From positions 175,843 through 230,626 of the forward strand of contig BLXT01003971.1 of assembly GCA_019648995.1 (NCBI GenBank): a stretch of 54,784 bases of DNA, in the 5' to 3' direction. The notes under the pieces were generated by a model. The model was not told the origin of the DNA. It searched no databases and worked only from the letters and a program-made list of their open reading frames with translations. Made by a program: the position numbers and the translations under genes. The DNA comes from Plakobranchus ocellatus (Eukaryota; Mollusca; Gastropoda; Plakobranchidae). Positions 35,901 through 48,958 of this stretch are shown here, one piece after another (the stretch's first letter is position 1; the number at the start of each line of letters is the position of its first letter).

Positions 35901-38185
35901 TCAATACAGACTTGGAATTTATGTCTGGATCTATAAAACTTGTAAAAATTCTTAAAAAAAAAAAAAAAATCTCATATGCATGTAAGAATTCATTTGGCAT
36001 ATGATTATGACATGACAATTGACATTCTTTCATTCCCAATTTTACTGAACAAAAACAAATTAAAAACCCATTGCATTGTGAATGCAACTTAAGCTTTCTG
36101 AAAAAGACAACACCAAATCTGGCAAACATCTTTTTAGTAATGATAATTTAAAACATTAATAAGGAATTTGATTTGAGAAAGGAATCTCATAAAAAATATG
36201 TGACACTTGATATTTTGGAGGCGAGAAAACAAAATCCGACGAAAAACAATTTTGAAAATTAAATTTTAAAAAAAATTGATATCCCTGCTAAACTGAGCAA
36301 GAAATCAGTTATCATTCAATAATTCAAAGATCTATTTCCCATCATAACAAGTTCCTGAAACAACTTTTAATTCTCAAAACAAAATAAGACTTCATAAAAC
36401 ATAATTATGATTTTATTTTAAAAAAACAAAAAAAAACCACTATTACTAGAAATCCACAAACAATTAGAAAATATTTACCAAATAAGATTACAATCTTATT
36501 GAGCTTTGGACAGCACATCTGTAATGAAGTGACCCTCAAAATGATACATTTTACGGCAGGTGCATGTGTGAAAAATATAGTAACAGCTGTCATAATTCTC
36601 AATTTTTTTTACAGCCAAAGTTTGTTATTATCTTTCAAGGGTGTTGCAGTGTTTGATGCTGCTTAGATTCTATGATTGGTACTATCTGAGAACCGCAGAA
36701 CCTATTCTTCATGGCGAACGTCATATTTTTGGATGACGTTAAATATATAATTAATAATACTCTAAAAACTTGCACAAATTTCATAGTTCTAAAAATGTAT
36801 TGCTTATCATCAAAGCCACATCTTTATAGCTTAAAAAAAAAACTAATAGAATATATCAACTTCAACACAAAAGTAAAAAGCAACGGAGTAGAATTTATGT
36901 GATAAAATTATGACATAATATAGGAATTCAAGCTGAGAAGCCAATTTAAACCAAGCAACAGTGATATGGATCAAAAACAGATTGACAAGATGAATAAATA
37001 GAAAGATATTTAAACTACTCAAATTTCCCTCTGCATGGCATGGCAGCATGGTAGAACTGTCTGATTATTGCACAAGGTATGATAAATATGTTACATACAT
37101 GGGCATATCATGTGTGACAATTGACATATTATAGGCTATCATGACAATTTCAGCAATGAATGATAGATAAATAAAGACAACAGACTTGACCAAGTTTTTC
37201 GAGCAAAATTCAAAGGAGCTTTCTCGCAACAGCTTGTTCCTTTCATGTAATGGCAACTGTAGTAATACTTATAATGTTAAGGAGGACTATTCTTGATACA
37301 AAAATTGGAATCTATGAAAGGAAAGCAAGCTCTTTTCACATAGTGAACATGTTTTAATAATCAGAAATGATACATATATGTGAACAATTTTTATCTTATT
37401 GATTACTGTTTCATGAGAGAAAAAAAGGTGATGCCAGTTTCAACTGACAGTAATCTTACACCATATGAGAATAACTAACATAACTATGATCCAGCACTAA
37501 GCCATTTAAAAAATGAAAGACAAGGCAACATTGGTTTCGGTACTAAGATTATACAGAAAGATTACACTCAAACATAAATTTTTAGCAAAAAAAACCACAA
37601 AAAAGTACTTGAGCATGAACACCTGCTGTGTAATATTATTAAATGCATGACGTTAGCAATGATTCATGAAAATTTAGTCCATGATTTCTATTTTCTAAAT
37701 ATGGCGATAAAATGAACGGTAAAATTGTGCATCGAATTCTGACTAGAATCAAATTTGTCTTGCTTAAAGGGAGATACAGGGACAACAAAATCATAATCAG
37801 ACACCCATTTCTCTGGGACTCTTTAAGTAAGGCTCAGCTTCAAAATCAAAATGTTTTTAATAAGCACAGTAACTCTATCCAGTATTAAATATGACTGTCA
37901 GCAACAAGATAGATGCCAGAGTTACTACCACACAACAACGGTGAATGTCATTTCAATACTATGGTTTAGTGACATCAATCTCAAAGACCAGTACGATAGC
38001 TTAAACAAACGCCAAATAAAACAGCACAAATACAGTGTCATCTCAGTGGGTGGCTAGTCTAATCGGCTTCAGGCCTACTCTCCAGCTTACAATTTTCACT
38101 GACCTTTCTACAGCTTCCTTTCTAACCAGAGTTAGGTTCAACCAACAAAAATCTTTTCACATTCATCATTTTTTTTTAATGCAGC
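32926..38185. other. Convergent intergenic DNA / SASH1 3' UTR
   Basis: AT-rich, no recognisable coding sequence. It contains copy 2 of the unnamed repeat family at 35506 and several minus-strand AATAAA hexamers (for example 36414-36419), so the SASH1 3' UTR end cannot be fixed. Confidence 0.55.
35506..35582 (+). repeat. Unnamed dispersed repeat family, copy 2 of 3
   Basis: Blocks in order: AGCCAGTCC, AACAAGGTAATCTCAGGC, TTTTAGGCCCTCCATCAGG, CCAGGGCATCAGTGGC and GGCTCAAA. It aligns with 14243 and 52791 over about 75 bp. This copy lies downstream of SASH1. Confidence 0.75.
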
Positions 38186-41100
38186 TCACACTTTATCAGT
38201 GACAGTCCCTGACTTGGCCTTGGCTCCTGCTGCAACCTGCTTCCCACCATCTCCAGGAGCCTCCCCTTGCTCAGCAGATGCACCAGTGCTATCTCCCAGT
38301 TTCAGCCGCACCCAGCCTAGAGCATGCATGATGCGACGCAGATGTCTGGCATCAGCTCCTGTAGCCTGTTCCAGCTCAGTCTCAGACATGGCTAATAGTT
38401 TCTGTAATGTTAGAGGTTGATTGCTGCTGCTGCTGCTGCTGCTGCCTGTGGTGCCTGCTTGACCTGGCGCTGGGGAAGATGGTCCCACAGGGACAGCGCT
38501 TGGTGTTGATGCTATTAGCGGAGCAAAATACATGGGCAGACCTATAGAGATGAGGAAGTCACGCACCGAGGAGATTTGCAGGTCACATGCTGTGCGGCAA
38601 GACTGACTCAGCTGCTCGTTTTGAATCTTTTGGGTGGAAAGAGATGGTTAAAAAAAAAGATAATATTGAGAAAGATTTAAGCAAATCACACTTTAATTTA
38701 CACAAAATATTCTCCCACCCCTGTCCATCCCTCCTCCTTCTCTCTCTCTCTTTCCTTCCTGCTTTTTCTTTATGAGAATACAATCTTAAACCATATTTCT
38801 ACATCATTATCGCACATTATTAATTTTTCTTTTGTGAACTGACTGGTTGATATATATATTTTTAAGGAAAAAAAAGTAAATATTATGGCAAAACTTATAG
38901 CTGTATTATTGTCAGAAGTATTTAAAGTCTTCCAAAGGGGGAAGAAGCCAGTTACACAAAATGGTTGCAACAAATATCATTATCAAAGCATAAAGCAAGA
39001 GCCAAGATTCACAACTCACACAAGGCCTTCCCAGAGAACGGAGCTGTCTCTCCCTGAGCTGTTCCAACACCAGGGCTATGACATCTGTTTCCTGTCTCAG
39101 CTCCTCTGAATATCGTTGGACAAGCAGAGGGGGAATACCACAATGGCCAATCTGCGGCACATAAAGACAGAAAAGAAATATTCAGAACTGGACACTAGCA
39201 CAATTGAATCAAGCACAACAAATGCCAATGAGATAGAATTATTATTCAGAGGAGTTTTCTTAATGTCATCTTGTTATTTTCAATTTAAGACTTTTTTCCA
39301 AATAAGAAAATTTGTTACTATTTCTGTGCTCCAAATTTGAAAAACTTTTATTTTGTTTTGCTTTTGTCCTTCCCTACTCTGCTAACTTTCGTGCTTATTA
39401 TCTGAACAAATTTGATTCCCCATCAATTGGGATTTGAGACCATCTCCTGTGTAAATAAACTGGTGTCAGCTTATTTCTTCAAGCAAGGTTCTTCAGAGCA
39501 CAGAAAAAAGTATGAATAGCTGTCCTGGTACAGTCTCTTGCTGATTTGTTTTTGTCTCTTTGTGAATGAATAGAAAGAACTGTATTGAAGAATGGGACAA
39601 TGGTTAAAATTTATTGAAAGAAGCTACAAGCTAATTTAATGCAAAAAGAGATCATAGTTCTCAGATTGACTATCTTGACTTCTGTTTTGCATCGTTTAAA
39701 CAGAAACAAAAGCCTCAATATAATGTGTCAGTTATGTGGCATGCCAGACAATGAGCAAATAAATATTAAATAAAACAAGGATTTGGGTGAAAGCAGATTT
39801 TATTATATGGGCTTTGAATGACCTCTAATAATGTAAACAATGCACAATATTAATCTGAATTTCATAAAGGGCTAGCTCTTGAACAAATATCTGTTGCTAT
39901 NNNNNNNNNAAAAAAAAAAAAAAAAAAAAAAAAAAAGGAAAAAAGGACCAAATTGTATAAGCAAAAATTATATCTCATTGCAACCAAAATTCCTGGGCTT
40001 TATTTCCCCTGAAAAATCTTCTAAGGCAAGAGCTAAGAAGTACTGAATAACTTCACAAAGTTAGCAAGATTGGTAGAATTTACTTAATAAGAAGCTATAT
40101 AGAGGCAACACCATCTGTTACATATACTATTTACGCAATTATAAAGACCAACGCTTGTGAAAGTTCTGTCTGTTCTACTGCAACGCTTCTCTGAACNNCC
40201 CCCCCCCCCCCCCCCCAAAGAAAAAAAACCAGTTTTAGTGCTGTTAAAACATAAATTATCATCTGACAACCCCCTCACATCCTCCTTCCCTTCTCTAAAA
40301 CCTATAATAACTAGCTACTCTTGATATCTGTGAAAAACTCTAGAAAATAAAATTAAATTGATAGATGAATTAAAAATCCATCATTGAGTTAAGTGATGTG
40401 CAGAGAGCCTGTGGCAAATCTAACTATCTTGCATTTCAGCAAAAAGTATATGAGGCTGTGACAAAAGGTCGCGACTGTTGCGCATGTGATTTTGTCCACT
40501 CAGTAAACTTTGCATAACTTTGTTTCTGAAAAGTCTTTTTTCCAAGTATCCTTTCAATATTTGTTTCCATGCCTTGAATTTCAAGTTGGGTGAAAGAGTG
40601 CCTCTTCTATAACTTAGGTTGCAAAATACATGACTAAAAAGTTGCGTATGTGATGCAGGACAAAAAGTGTCGTCTGTGATGTGGACAAAATTTCACAAGA
40701 ACTCGAAATTTAGCTCAACCGCACAGTGTGTTGAAGCCAAATTTTCTGCCCCTGAAGACTGCCCTAAATTCATTAGCTTTTTGCAAGTAAAATAACATAA
40801 AAAGAAACTTTATCAGAGAAAACATCACAGTGAAATATATTGAAATGTGAAGGTCTTAAGATCTATAAATGAAAGAGTCACGACCTTTTGGCACAGCGTC
40901 ATATACTGAGAACCTGTTTATCAATTTATAATCCTTACTTTAGAGCTACATCAAGGGAGCAAAGCCTTAGTATAAAGTGAAGCTATTGCAAACCTTACCG
41001 CAGTACTATATGGAGGCTCTGTTAGGTCAATCCTTTCTGCACTCAGCTTTGTGGAAACCAGTGGCATTAGAGAGCGAGTTGGACTCTTCAACTTCGGTCC

Positions 41101-44100
41101 ACTACTGCTGCCACTGCTACCATCTCCTCCTCCACTTTTGTCCGATCCTTCAGGTGTCTGGCTCTGTCCTCTTGTGTACAGACGCGCCATACCAGGCCCC
41201 TCCCCACTGCCATCTGACTGGCCAATCCATTCTGGTGGAGGTGGAGCATGCTCTTGTGGAGGGGCAGGGGATGCAGAGGGAGCTGGCTGGACATTGCTCT
41301 GAAGGTGAAGGAGCCCCACAGACCCAGTAGAACCTGGATTGGCTAAAGCTAGGGTGGGAGGGGATGCAACCGATGTGGGTGGAGCCTGATGATTTATAGG
41401 CGTGGCCCTGTTCAAGGGAGTAGTTGTCCTGCCCACGCCTGATCCATACGCTGGATGCAGCATCAGAGGCTGTTGTGATGCTGAGCCATAGTGGCTGAAA
41501 CCCCCACTTGGAGCATAGTGGCCTGTGGGCCTATGGTTGGAGGAAGTGCTAGACTCAAGGATATGACTAGCACTTAGGCCTGCCATGCCACCACTAGTAA
41601 AAGTGCTAACCCCTCCTGTTCCCACAGGTGTGCCAACAGCATCATCATGATCTGGGCTCAGACACGTAGTCTGAGTGCAGGTTGAGCTTAAGGACATTTT
41701 AGAGGACTTACTGTCAGATCGCACACTACCAACCCCTCCAAGATTGTTGTTACTATTGTTCACAACAGTGCCCGCATTGCTGCTACCATTACTGCTCAGG
41801 GTGCTGTTCCCCGGACCACCGGTATTGACATAGTAGTGCCTGTAATAGTTTGCAGGTGTGTTGTAGTAATAGTGGTGAGGTGGAGGGAAGCACTCAGGAC
41901 ATGATGCATAAGCTGCAGCACACTGGGCGCATGAATAGTTGAGTGAAGACATAGATGATGAGTTTGAGGGGTTCTCAAACATTGGAATTCTCTCGACTCC
42001 AGGAGCATAGTGGGAGGAATATCCTGGAGATGTCCCTGGAACACACATGGTACAAATTGTGATGTTGGATGAGGCAGCAGCACCGCTGCTGGTTTGGTCT
42101 GGCCTATATGCTGGTTGAGACAAAGAGGATGAGGATTGCAAAGGTGTGGTGAGCCTACCTGAAGGCTGAGCTGTTGACTTACCATAAGTTATGGCAATGA
42201 TTTCCTTGTCTTCCTCAGTGAGCGATGCACGATCTCCAGGCCCTGAGGAAGTTGATGACGGTGAAGGCTTCACACCTGTTTTAGTAGCTGCTGTTAAAGC
42301 TAACCCTGTAGAACTATTTGGATTGTTGGGGCCAGCAACATTAACCCCACCTTGTGTTGGAGTGGTGGCACTACTGCTGGAGTTGGCGCTTTCTCCAGTG
42401 ACACTCATGTCTGTCAAAGTTCTTGACACAGGCATTGAGGCCTGATTAGGCTTGAAATTTTGGATATGTGGCCCGCCATAGGGATACATCCCACCGCCAC
42501 TGTTGTAGCTCATATGTGGACCACCGGGATAGTTAGCTTGCCCTGGATAATGACCAGGGACATATGGAGAATAGCCTCCATACCTGTGACCTCTGTTATA
42601 GGGGAGGTTGCCATGGGCCCCTACTGTTGGATATTGTCCCGTCGGATAGTAAGGCAGACCAGCAAGTTGTGATGGGGAAATGGGAACCATTGTTGAGGTG
42701 AACTGAGGGTTAGTGCCTACAGTTGGAGCACTGAGTTTTCGTGATGGTTGTTTGGGCTTGCCACAAGACTTGCAGGGGCCATGGTTATGTGAAGAAGCAG
42801 AACCAAGAGGAACAAGAGTTGAGCTCTGGTTCTGGCCATGAGGACTCTTAATGGAAGATGTTGATGGATGAGACTGTCTCAGGCCATCACTACCAGCATA
42901 ACACCCCGAGTCGCAGCTAGAGTTGCCTGCCCTTGAGGAGGGAGAATCCATCGCTGAGATGAGGGCAGCAGGCTCAGGTCCACTTTTGTCTGTAGATATC
43001 ACAGAATATCAAAACTGATTCAAACTTTTTGTAAAAAAAAAATGCTGTTACAGTCTTTTACCACTTTTCAACTTCAAATATATCTACTTAATTGATGTAT
43101 ATGAAGTTGTTTTAGGTTTCAAGTCCTTAAAAAACATAAGAGACCATGACACAAATTCAATCAAAGAAAATACTTTTTTAAAGAGAAAAGGCAAATATTA
43201 GTCTTCTAAAGTGTAAGAGATATAGACAAAAAGAAAGATAGGTAGGCATGTAGAGACACTCACCATTCCAATCACCTAAAACTCTCGCAGCTGAGAGCAG
43301 TTTTGACCTCTGGTCTGGGTCAGTTATATGCAAGGTTGTGAGATCATGGTCATCCAGCTCAGAGAATATGTCAAGATCATCATAACCATTCAGCATGAAC
43401 AGACCAGTGAGGTGCTGTAAAGAAAACAAAATATCAAAATTTACATGACATTGATATTAACAATCCACCATCTAATTTCCTGCTGTCTGTGTCTTTGGTG
43501 GGCCAAAGCTAAGCCTCAATGAATTAAGACTGGTGTAGTTTTTATACCTGCTCATCTCTGCTCAATCGACTGTTGTGTAACAGTTGTTCAACTAAACAAA
43601 TTAAATACAAAGGCTAAATTGGTGTATTTTTGTTACGCCACCATTCGGTTGTGCTGTATTGAAAATGGTTGGAAATACAAGAGAATGTAGAGTAAAAAAT
43701 GCCCCTTTTTTTTGAGCATTTCCTTCAATGCAAATTAAACTGGCAGCTTCTTACTGCCCCTTTTAAAAGTTAATAAAGCATCTATGAATCTAAAATAATC
43801 CTTGGCATGGAAATTCAAACTGATACAATTAAGAAGCGTAAAAAATTTATCTTAAAGCCAGGAAAATAAAAATATATTATGATTACATAATGTTTATTTC
43901 CTTATACAGAATGTGGAAGCAAAAATTTCGCATTTAAAAAATGAAGACATTGCAGCCATTTAATATCTCCTGCAATGGGTCCAGGTGAAATCAAGATGGC
44001 GAATTGTATCTTTTCTAATGCCAAGATTAGATTCAAACCTGTCACTTTCTCATATTCAACTCATCAGCACAATGTTTATGCCATTTAATATACATAAATT

Positions 44101-47100
44101 GACCACCAACCCCCATTTTGTTTTTATTCAATAAGAAACATGGTAGAAATTTGATAATGCATCTTTATTATATCTCATATTTTTAACAAAAATATCCAAC
44201 GTTATGTGCACACTGTAACTATCAAGTTCAGTGGCAGTTCCTTTGGATAAATCAACCAGAATATTTATCTTTAAAACCAGTAGATTTTCTTTTTTAATTA
44301 TGATGTTTTTCCCCCTTGACAAAAAAGTATCAGAACAGATTTTTTTTTATATCTAGCCTTAAATTTGGGCAAACAAGTATGTGTCTTTCTTCTAGAAACA
44401 TGTGAGAAATGTTTAATGACAGTATAGGAAGTGTTAACCCTGGCTAAATCATAACTTGTTAAGTTAGCACACAGGATACAGGGTGCAGCTTTGTCTAACG
44501 GAAAGAAGTTTTTATGACACACAGAGGAGATTTGAAGGAGTTGAGAAAGCAAATATAGAGACTTAAAAAATTTTTGTTGCTACCAAATGATATAAATATC
44601 CTGGTTTTGAATCTACTTTTGGATATGCATAAGCGGCAACGTACAAAACCAATTTATGAAAGGTTGAGCATTTTGCAGAAAATAACAGCAATCACTAATC
44701 TCACACAAAAAAAAATCTCCGCAAGTTGTCCTTTATAGGGCTGAGTCAAACCAGAGAAGGCAAAGAACTATTTAGAGTATTTGGCTGAGAAGAACCAAAG
44801 AAGATAAAGAAGTATTTAGAGCATAGGAACTGCAGAGACCCCTAAGAACGAACAAAAGCACAAGATAAACTGCTGCCTCAATAAATCATACAAAAAAGCA
44901 TAAGATCTTTTTCTTTTCTTTTATGACTGAAAGCATGAGCAAGCACCATCCACTCACCCCTAGGCCAATCTTGTGTAGCAAGTCACTCACAGACTTAGTG
45001 GATGCATCCTTGCCCTTTCCTGCAGCATTCTTGTCTTGATCAATAACAACTTCCACATGCTCAAACCGCACCTTGCCCTGGCGTCCCGCTACAGAAGCCC
45101 ACCACACACCAGACTGAGCCAAGTTCATGATATTGATTATTTCCCCTTTCTGTTGGGATAAAATGCGAAAAGTTTAATCACTTTTGTGTAAAAAGCAACA
45201 ATGAAGAAATCAAAAAAGAAAAAAAAAAGTAAATCTACACTAAAAAATAAAGCATTTATCATCTTGCATAGCAGTGATGATGACCAATTAACATTCACTC
45301 ATTAAATGTGTAAAATTATGAGCTCCAAGTTTTTTTGCACCCCTGAGCTTAACATGAAATTATGCTGAGAAAGAAACACAAGCTCTTTCCCTTGAATAAT
45401 TTTTATCACCTCAGGAAAGTTTTAAAAAAATAATGTAAATAAACATATATTTTTAAAATATGAATTTCTCAACATCCCATAATTACGAAAAACTAATTAT
45501 CTTTGCAATAATCTGAGCTACTGTGCTTATGGCTTTAATGCAAATGATTTTTGTTTTGATTTTTAAAAAAAGCCTCATTTTTTTTTTTTGTCTCCGACTG
45601 TCCATTATGTCAAAAAATAAACTAGATGAGAGGGATTAAAGCAGTAAAAGATAGAGATAGGGGATCAGACAGATTGTCAAACAGGCAAATAAAAAGGCTG
45701 CAATTATGGGAAATAATGGCCTAGAAAAGAATCTGCTTTAAAAAGAAAAGGACCAGTTTATCTATTGTTACCTTAAGAGGTACAAAATCTCCATCGTGGG
45801 GTCCTGGGTTATAATCCACAAGAGATTTGGCCTGACCTAAGTATGGTCCCTTGGTGCCTAGCAGGCCCATGCTACCTACAGGTGCTATAGTGGGGATAAA
45901 CATACGTACCAGTCTTAGGAACAAAATATCGCTAGCTAAACTTGTAGTGGTACCTCCACTTTAAGACAAGGTAATGAACTTCATTAATGAAAACCAAACA
46001 AAGATTGCTCATCCATTTCTACATGTACAATAGCTTTTATAAAATAAAGTCATTAGATTTGAGGATAAGGTAGGTTTTAATCTTAAATGTCATAAGTTTA
46101 AATATGTAATATTTATGAATGCTTGCTAGTTTGCTGAAAGATTATAGCCTGTTCAGTTTTGCAAATTGGAATCTTTATCATTATCAAGATGTAATATATA
46201 ATAAACAAAACCTATTTTGAAAGAAGCAAAAACAAACTTACTAACATGAAAATCCAGGACAATTGATTATATGTGTTCATAGTCAGTTTTACAGAAATTG
46301 TTTGATTTGTATCTCTCAAAATCCTAGGGCTTACCAGATTGTTGTTTGAGAAGTGGTGGTCTTGATATCTTTGTGTCTCTACTTTTGAATCCTCTCTGTT
46401 AGTTGACAAAAAAAAAAAAAAATGCCATCTTAAATATGAATGAGACAAAATTGGTAATATCAAACATGTGAGAAATCCATCTTCACTTTGTGTATCTTTA
46501 ATGGAAGAGCTGAAAATAACATGAGGACCCCCCCTCCCCTCCCAAAGTGCAAAATTTTAAACAGAATACATCAGTGCACATAATAAAATCATGTTACCTA
46601 TTGATATCTTTCATGTCTTGACATTAACTGCTGTACGTCCATCAGCTTTTTTCACCATTTCTGTCATTACAATGAATTTCAACTCCCTTATTTTATAGAA
46701 AGATTTGCTTAAATTTCTAGTTTTTATAATAAAAAATTGGGCGCTGCTTTTTGTTTTTTTAAAACCTAACTCTAAACTGACAGCTCTACTTTTATTCTTT
46801 GAGAAAAATAAGACAAGGTTGAAATTATTTTTCATCCAGGCTATACCTAATTCCATGAAAATCTAGATCTAATGCTAATACGAAGATAATCCTTGATATT
46901 CTATGGTTGCCAAAATCAAGAAAGACAAGTTGAAACTTGAAAGCCAAGGCATTTCAATCATCCTGTACATGTTTGCTGTACTTTCATCCCTCCCTTCGTC
47001 TGTTTCAGAGAACAATCATAGTTACATGCAAGCAAGAAATGCATGTCAATGAAAACTTACCTTTGACTCAAACACTTGTTTGCCTTTGCCTTTTGAACCC

Positions 47101-48908
47101 CCGAGGCTCTGGTTTTGAAGTTTTCTGGATCCCTACAAAAAAAAAAAAACAGTTCGCAAATTAAAGGAGAAAATTAAGAAGCCAACAGATGAAAACTAAA
47201 TTGTAAAGATAAGAAATAATTAGAAACATCATTATCAATTGCTCATAGTTACAGGTCAATTTGTAAGCAAAACTGGTTCTTTCTTTTTATCTATGACCAA
47301 AAGTAGATACCTTTTATTCTCCATAAGATCTAGTCATAGGGATAAAAAATTAAAGAATATATAGTTTGTTATTTTTCATGTTTCAAACCTCTAATGTGTT
47401 AAATATTTTTAGGAAAAAAAAGAAATATAAGGTAGTGTGAGGCGCATTTTACATCATAATTGATTTGAACAAAGTGTTAAAGAAAAAAAAATATGGAGAT
47501 AGACAGACAGACAGAAAGACAGAGTAGAAACTGATTTAAACATATACAGGGATAAGAGAGGAGGTAAGAAAACCAAAGGTAAGGTTTAAGCTGCATCACT
47601 TGAATAATGAATTACCCATATTAAAAACAACACTGCTTTTAATGTTTTCAAATGATTCACAGTGAAACTTATCAAAATATAATATACTGTCATGCCTTCA
47701 CCCTACAATAAGAGCAGCAGCTTTACAGAAATAAAACAAACAAAAAAGCAAATGGGATTTACGTTCTCATTGTCGTCAGATGAGATACCATCATCTCCTG
47801 TACTACAGCTGGCACTTCGGTGGTTCTGGGGTGGACAAAAGAAATAAAGTCAATAATTTTATATTGCTTGCAAGCCACACATGGAGAGAAGAGATAGATA
47901 AAGAGAAAGAGAGGGATGAGAGAGAGAAGAGGGAGGGAAGCGAGTATACAGTATTGCCAAAAGGCAAAGGAAAAGAGTGAAAAAAATATCTTTCAAAAAA
48001 TAAACTCCCAACAAAAGACAAAGAAACTGAAAGGACATAACAAAAAAGTGAGCAAGAAGAAAAAGTGTCACATGCATTTACATTCACACCACAAAAATTT
48101 ACAATGAAAGATAGACAAAATTCAACGGTTATGTGAGTATGCAAGTGTTTTTACTTCCAATGCAGAATGAACATCTGTGAAATCTAAACCTGATTTCCTC
48201 TGATTTTTATCTCTCTCGGTGTGGTTTTCTCTTCCATCACAACTTCTCTCATACGTTGACTTAAAACTTGCATACCTTTACCCTGGGATCCTGCACAGAC
48301 TTTTTCCTAGATGTTGCAGGTGAATTGTTGTCACTGCTCATTGAGACAGTGGAGTTGCTGTTATTGATGAAATTGTTGCTGTTGCTACCATCGTTCAAGC
48401 GTGCCGCCAGCAGAGGGTCCAAGCTACGTAGAGGCATGGGTGTTGCAGTATGCTGGGCATTGGGTGATGTGAGGCCTGGATGTCCACCACTGACCTCCAT
48501 GGATTGGTCAGAGCCCGATGAGATGAGAGATGTTCTGAGGTGAAGAAGGTGGGCCCAGAAATTTAGGAATGAAGTCTCTTAAAGTACTAGTGTTCATTAA
48601 AAAAAGACATTGCAGTTCAAACAAAAAAAACAATAGAAATATTTTGTTGAAAACTATATTATAATTCAGGACAGACTGACAAAAAGGAAAAAAGAAATCA
48701 GAGCATACTGACAAACAAAGAAACAAAGAACAAAAAAAAAGGACATACTCTTAAAAGAACTATTTATGTTGGTAAAGAACCTGACACAAGAACAGAATTT
48801 GCAAACTATTTGTATGACAATTTCACTGCAAAGTGAGATATTTGATAGTATGAAAAGTTATTAAAAAAAATGGACATAGTTGTGATAATTTTTACTGTTT
48901 TACACTAA

Positions 48909-48958
<50 letters not shown>

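Noticed and set aside
41051-42672. Open frames overlapping the 1991-nt SASH1 exon on both strands
   Set aside because: Shadow frames of a GC-richer, Ser/Pro/Gly-rich exon whose true frame continues SASH1 with matching splice phases.
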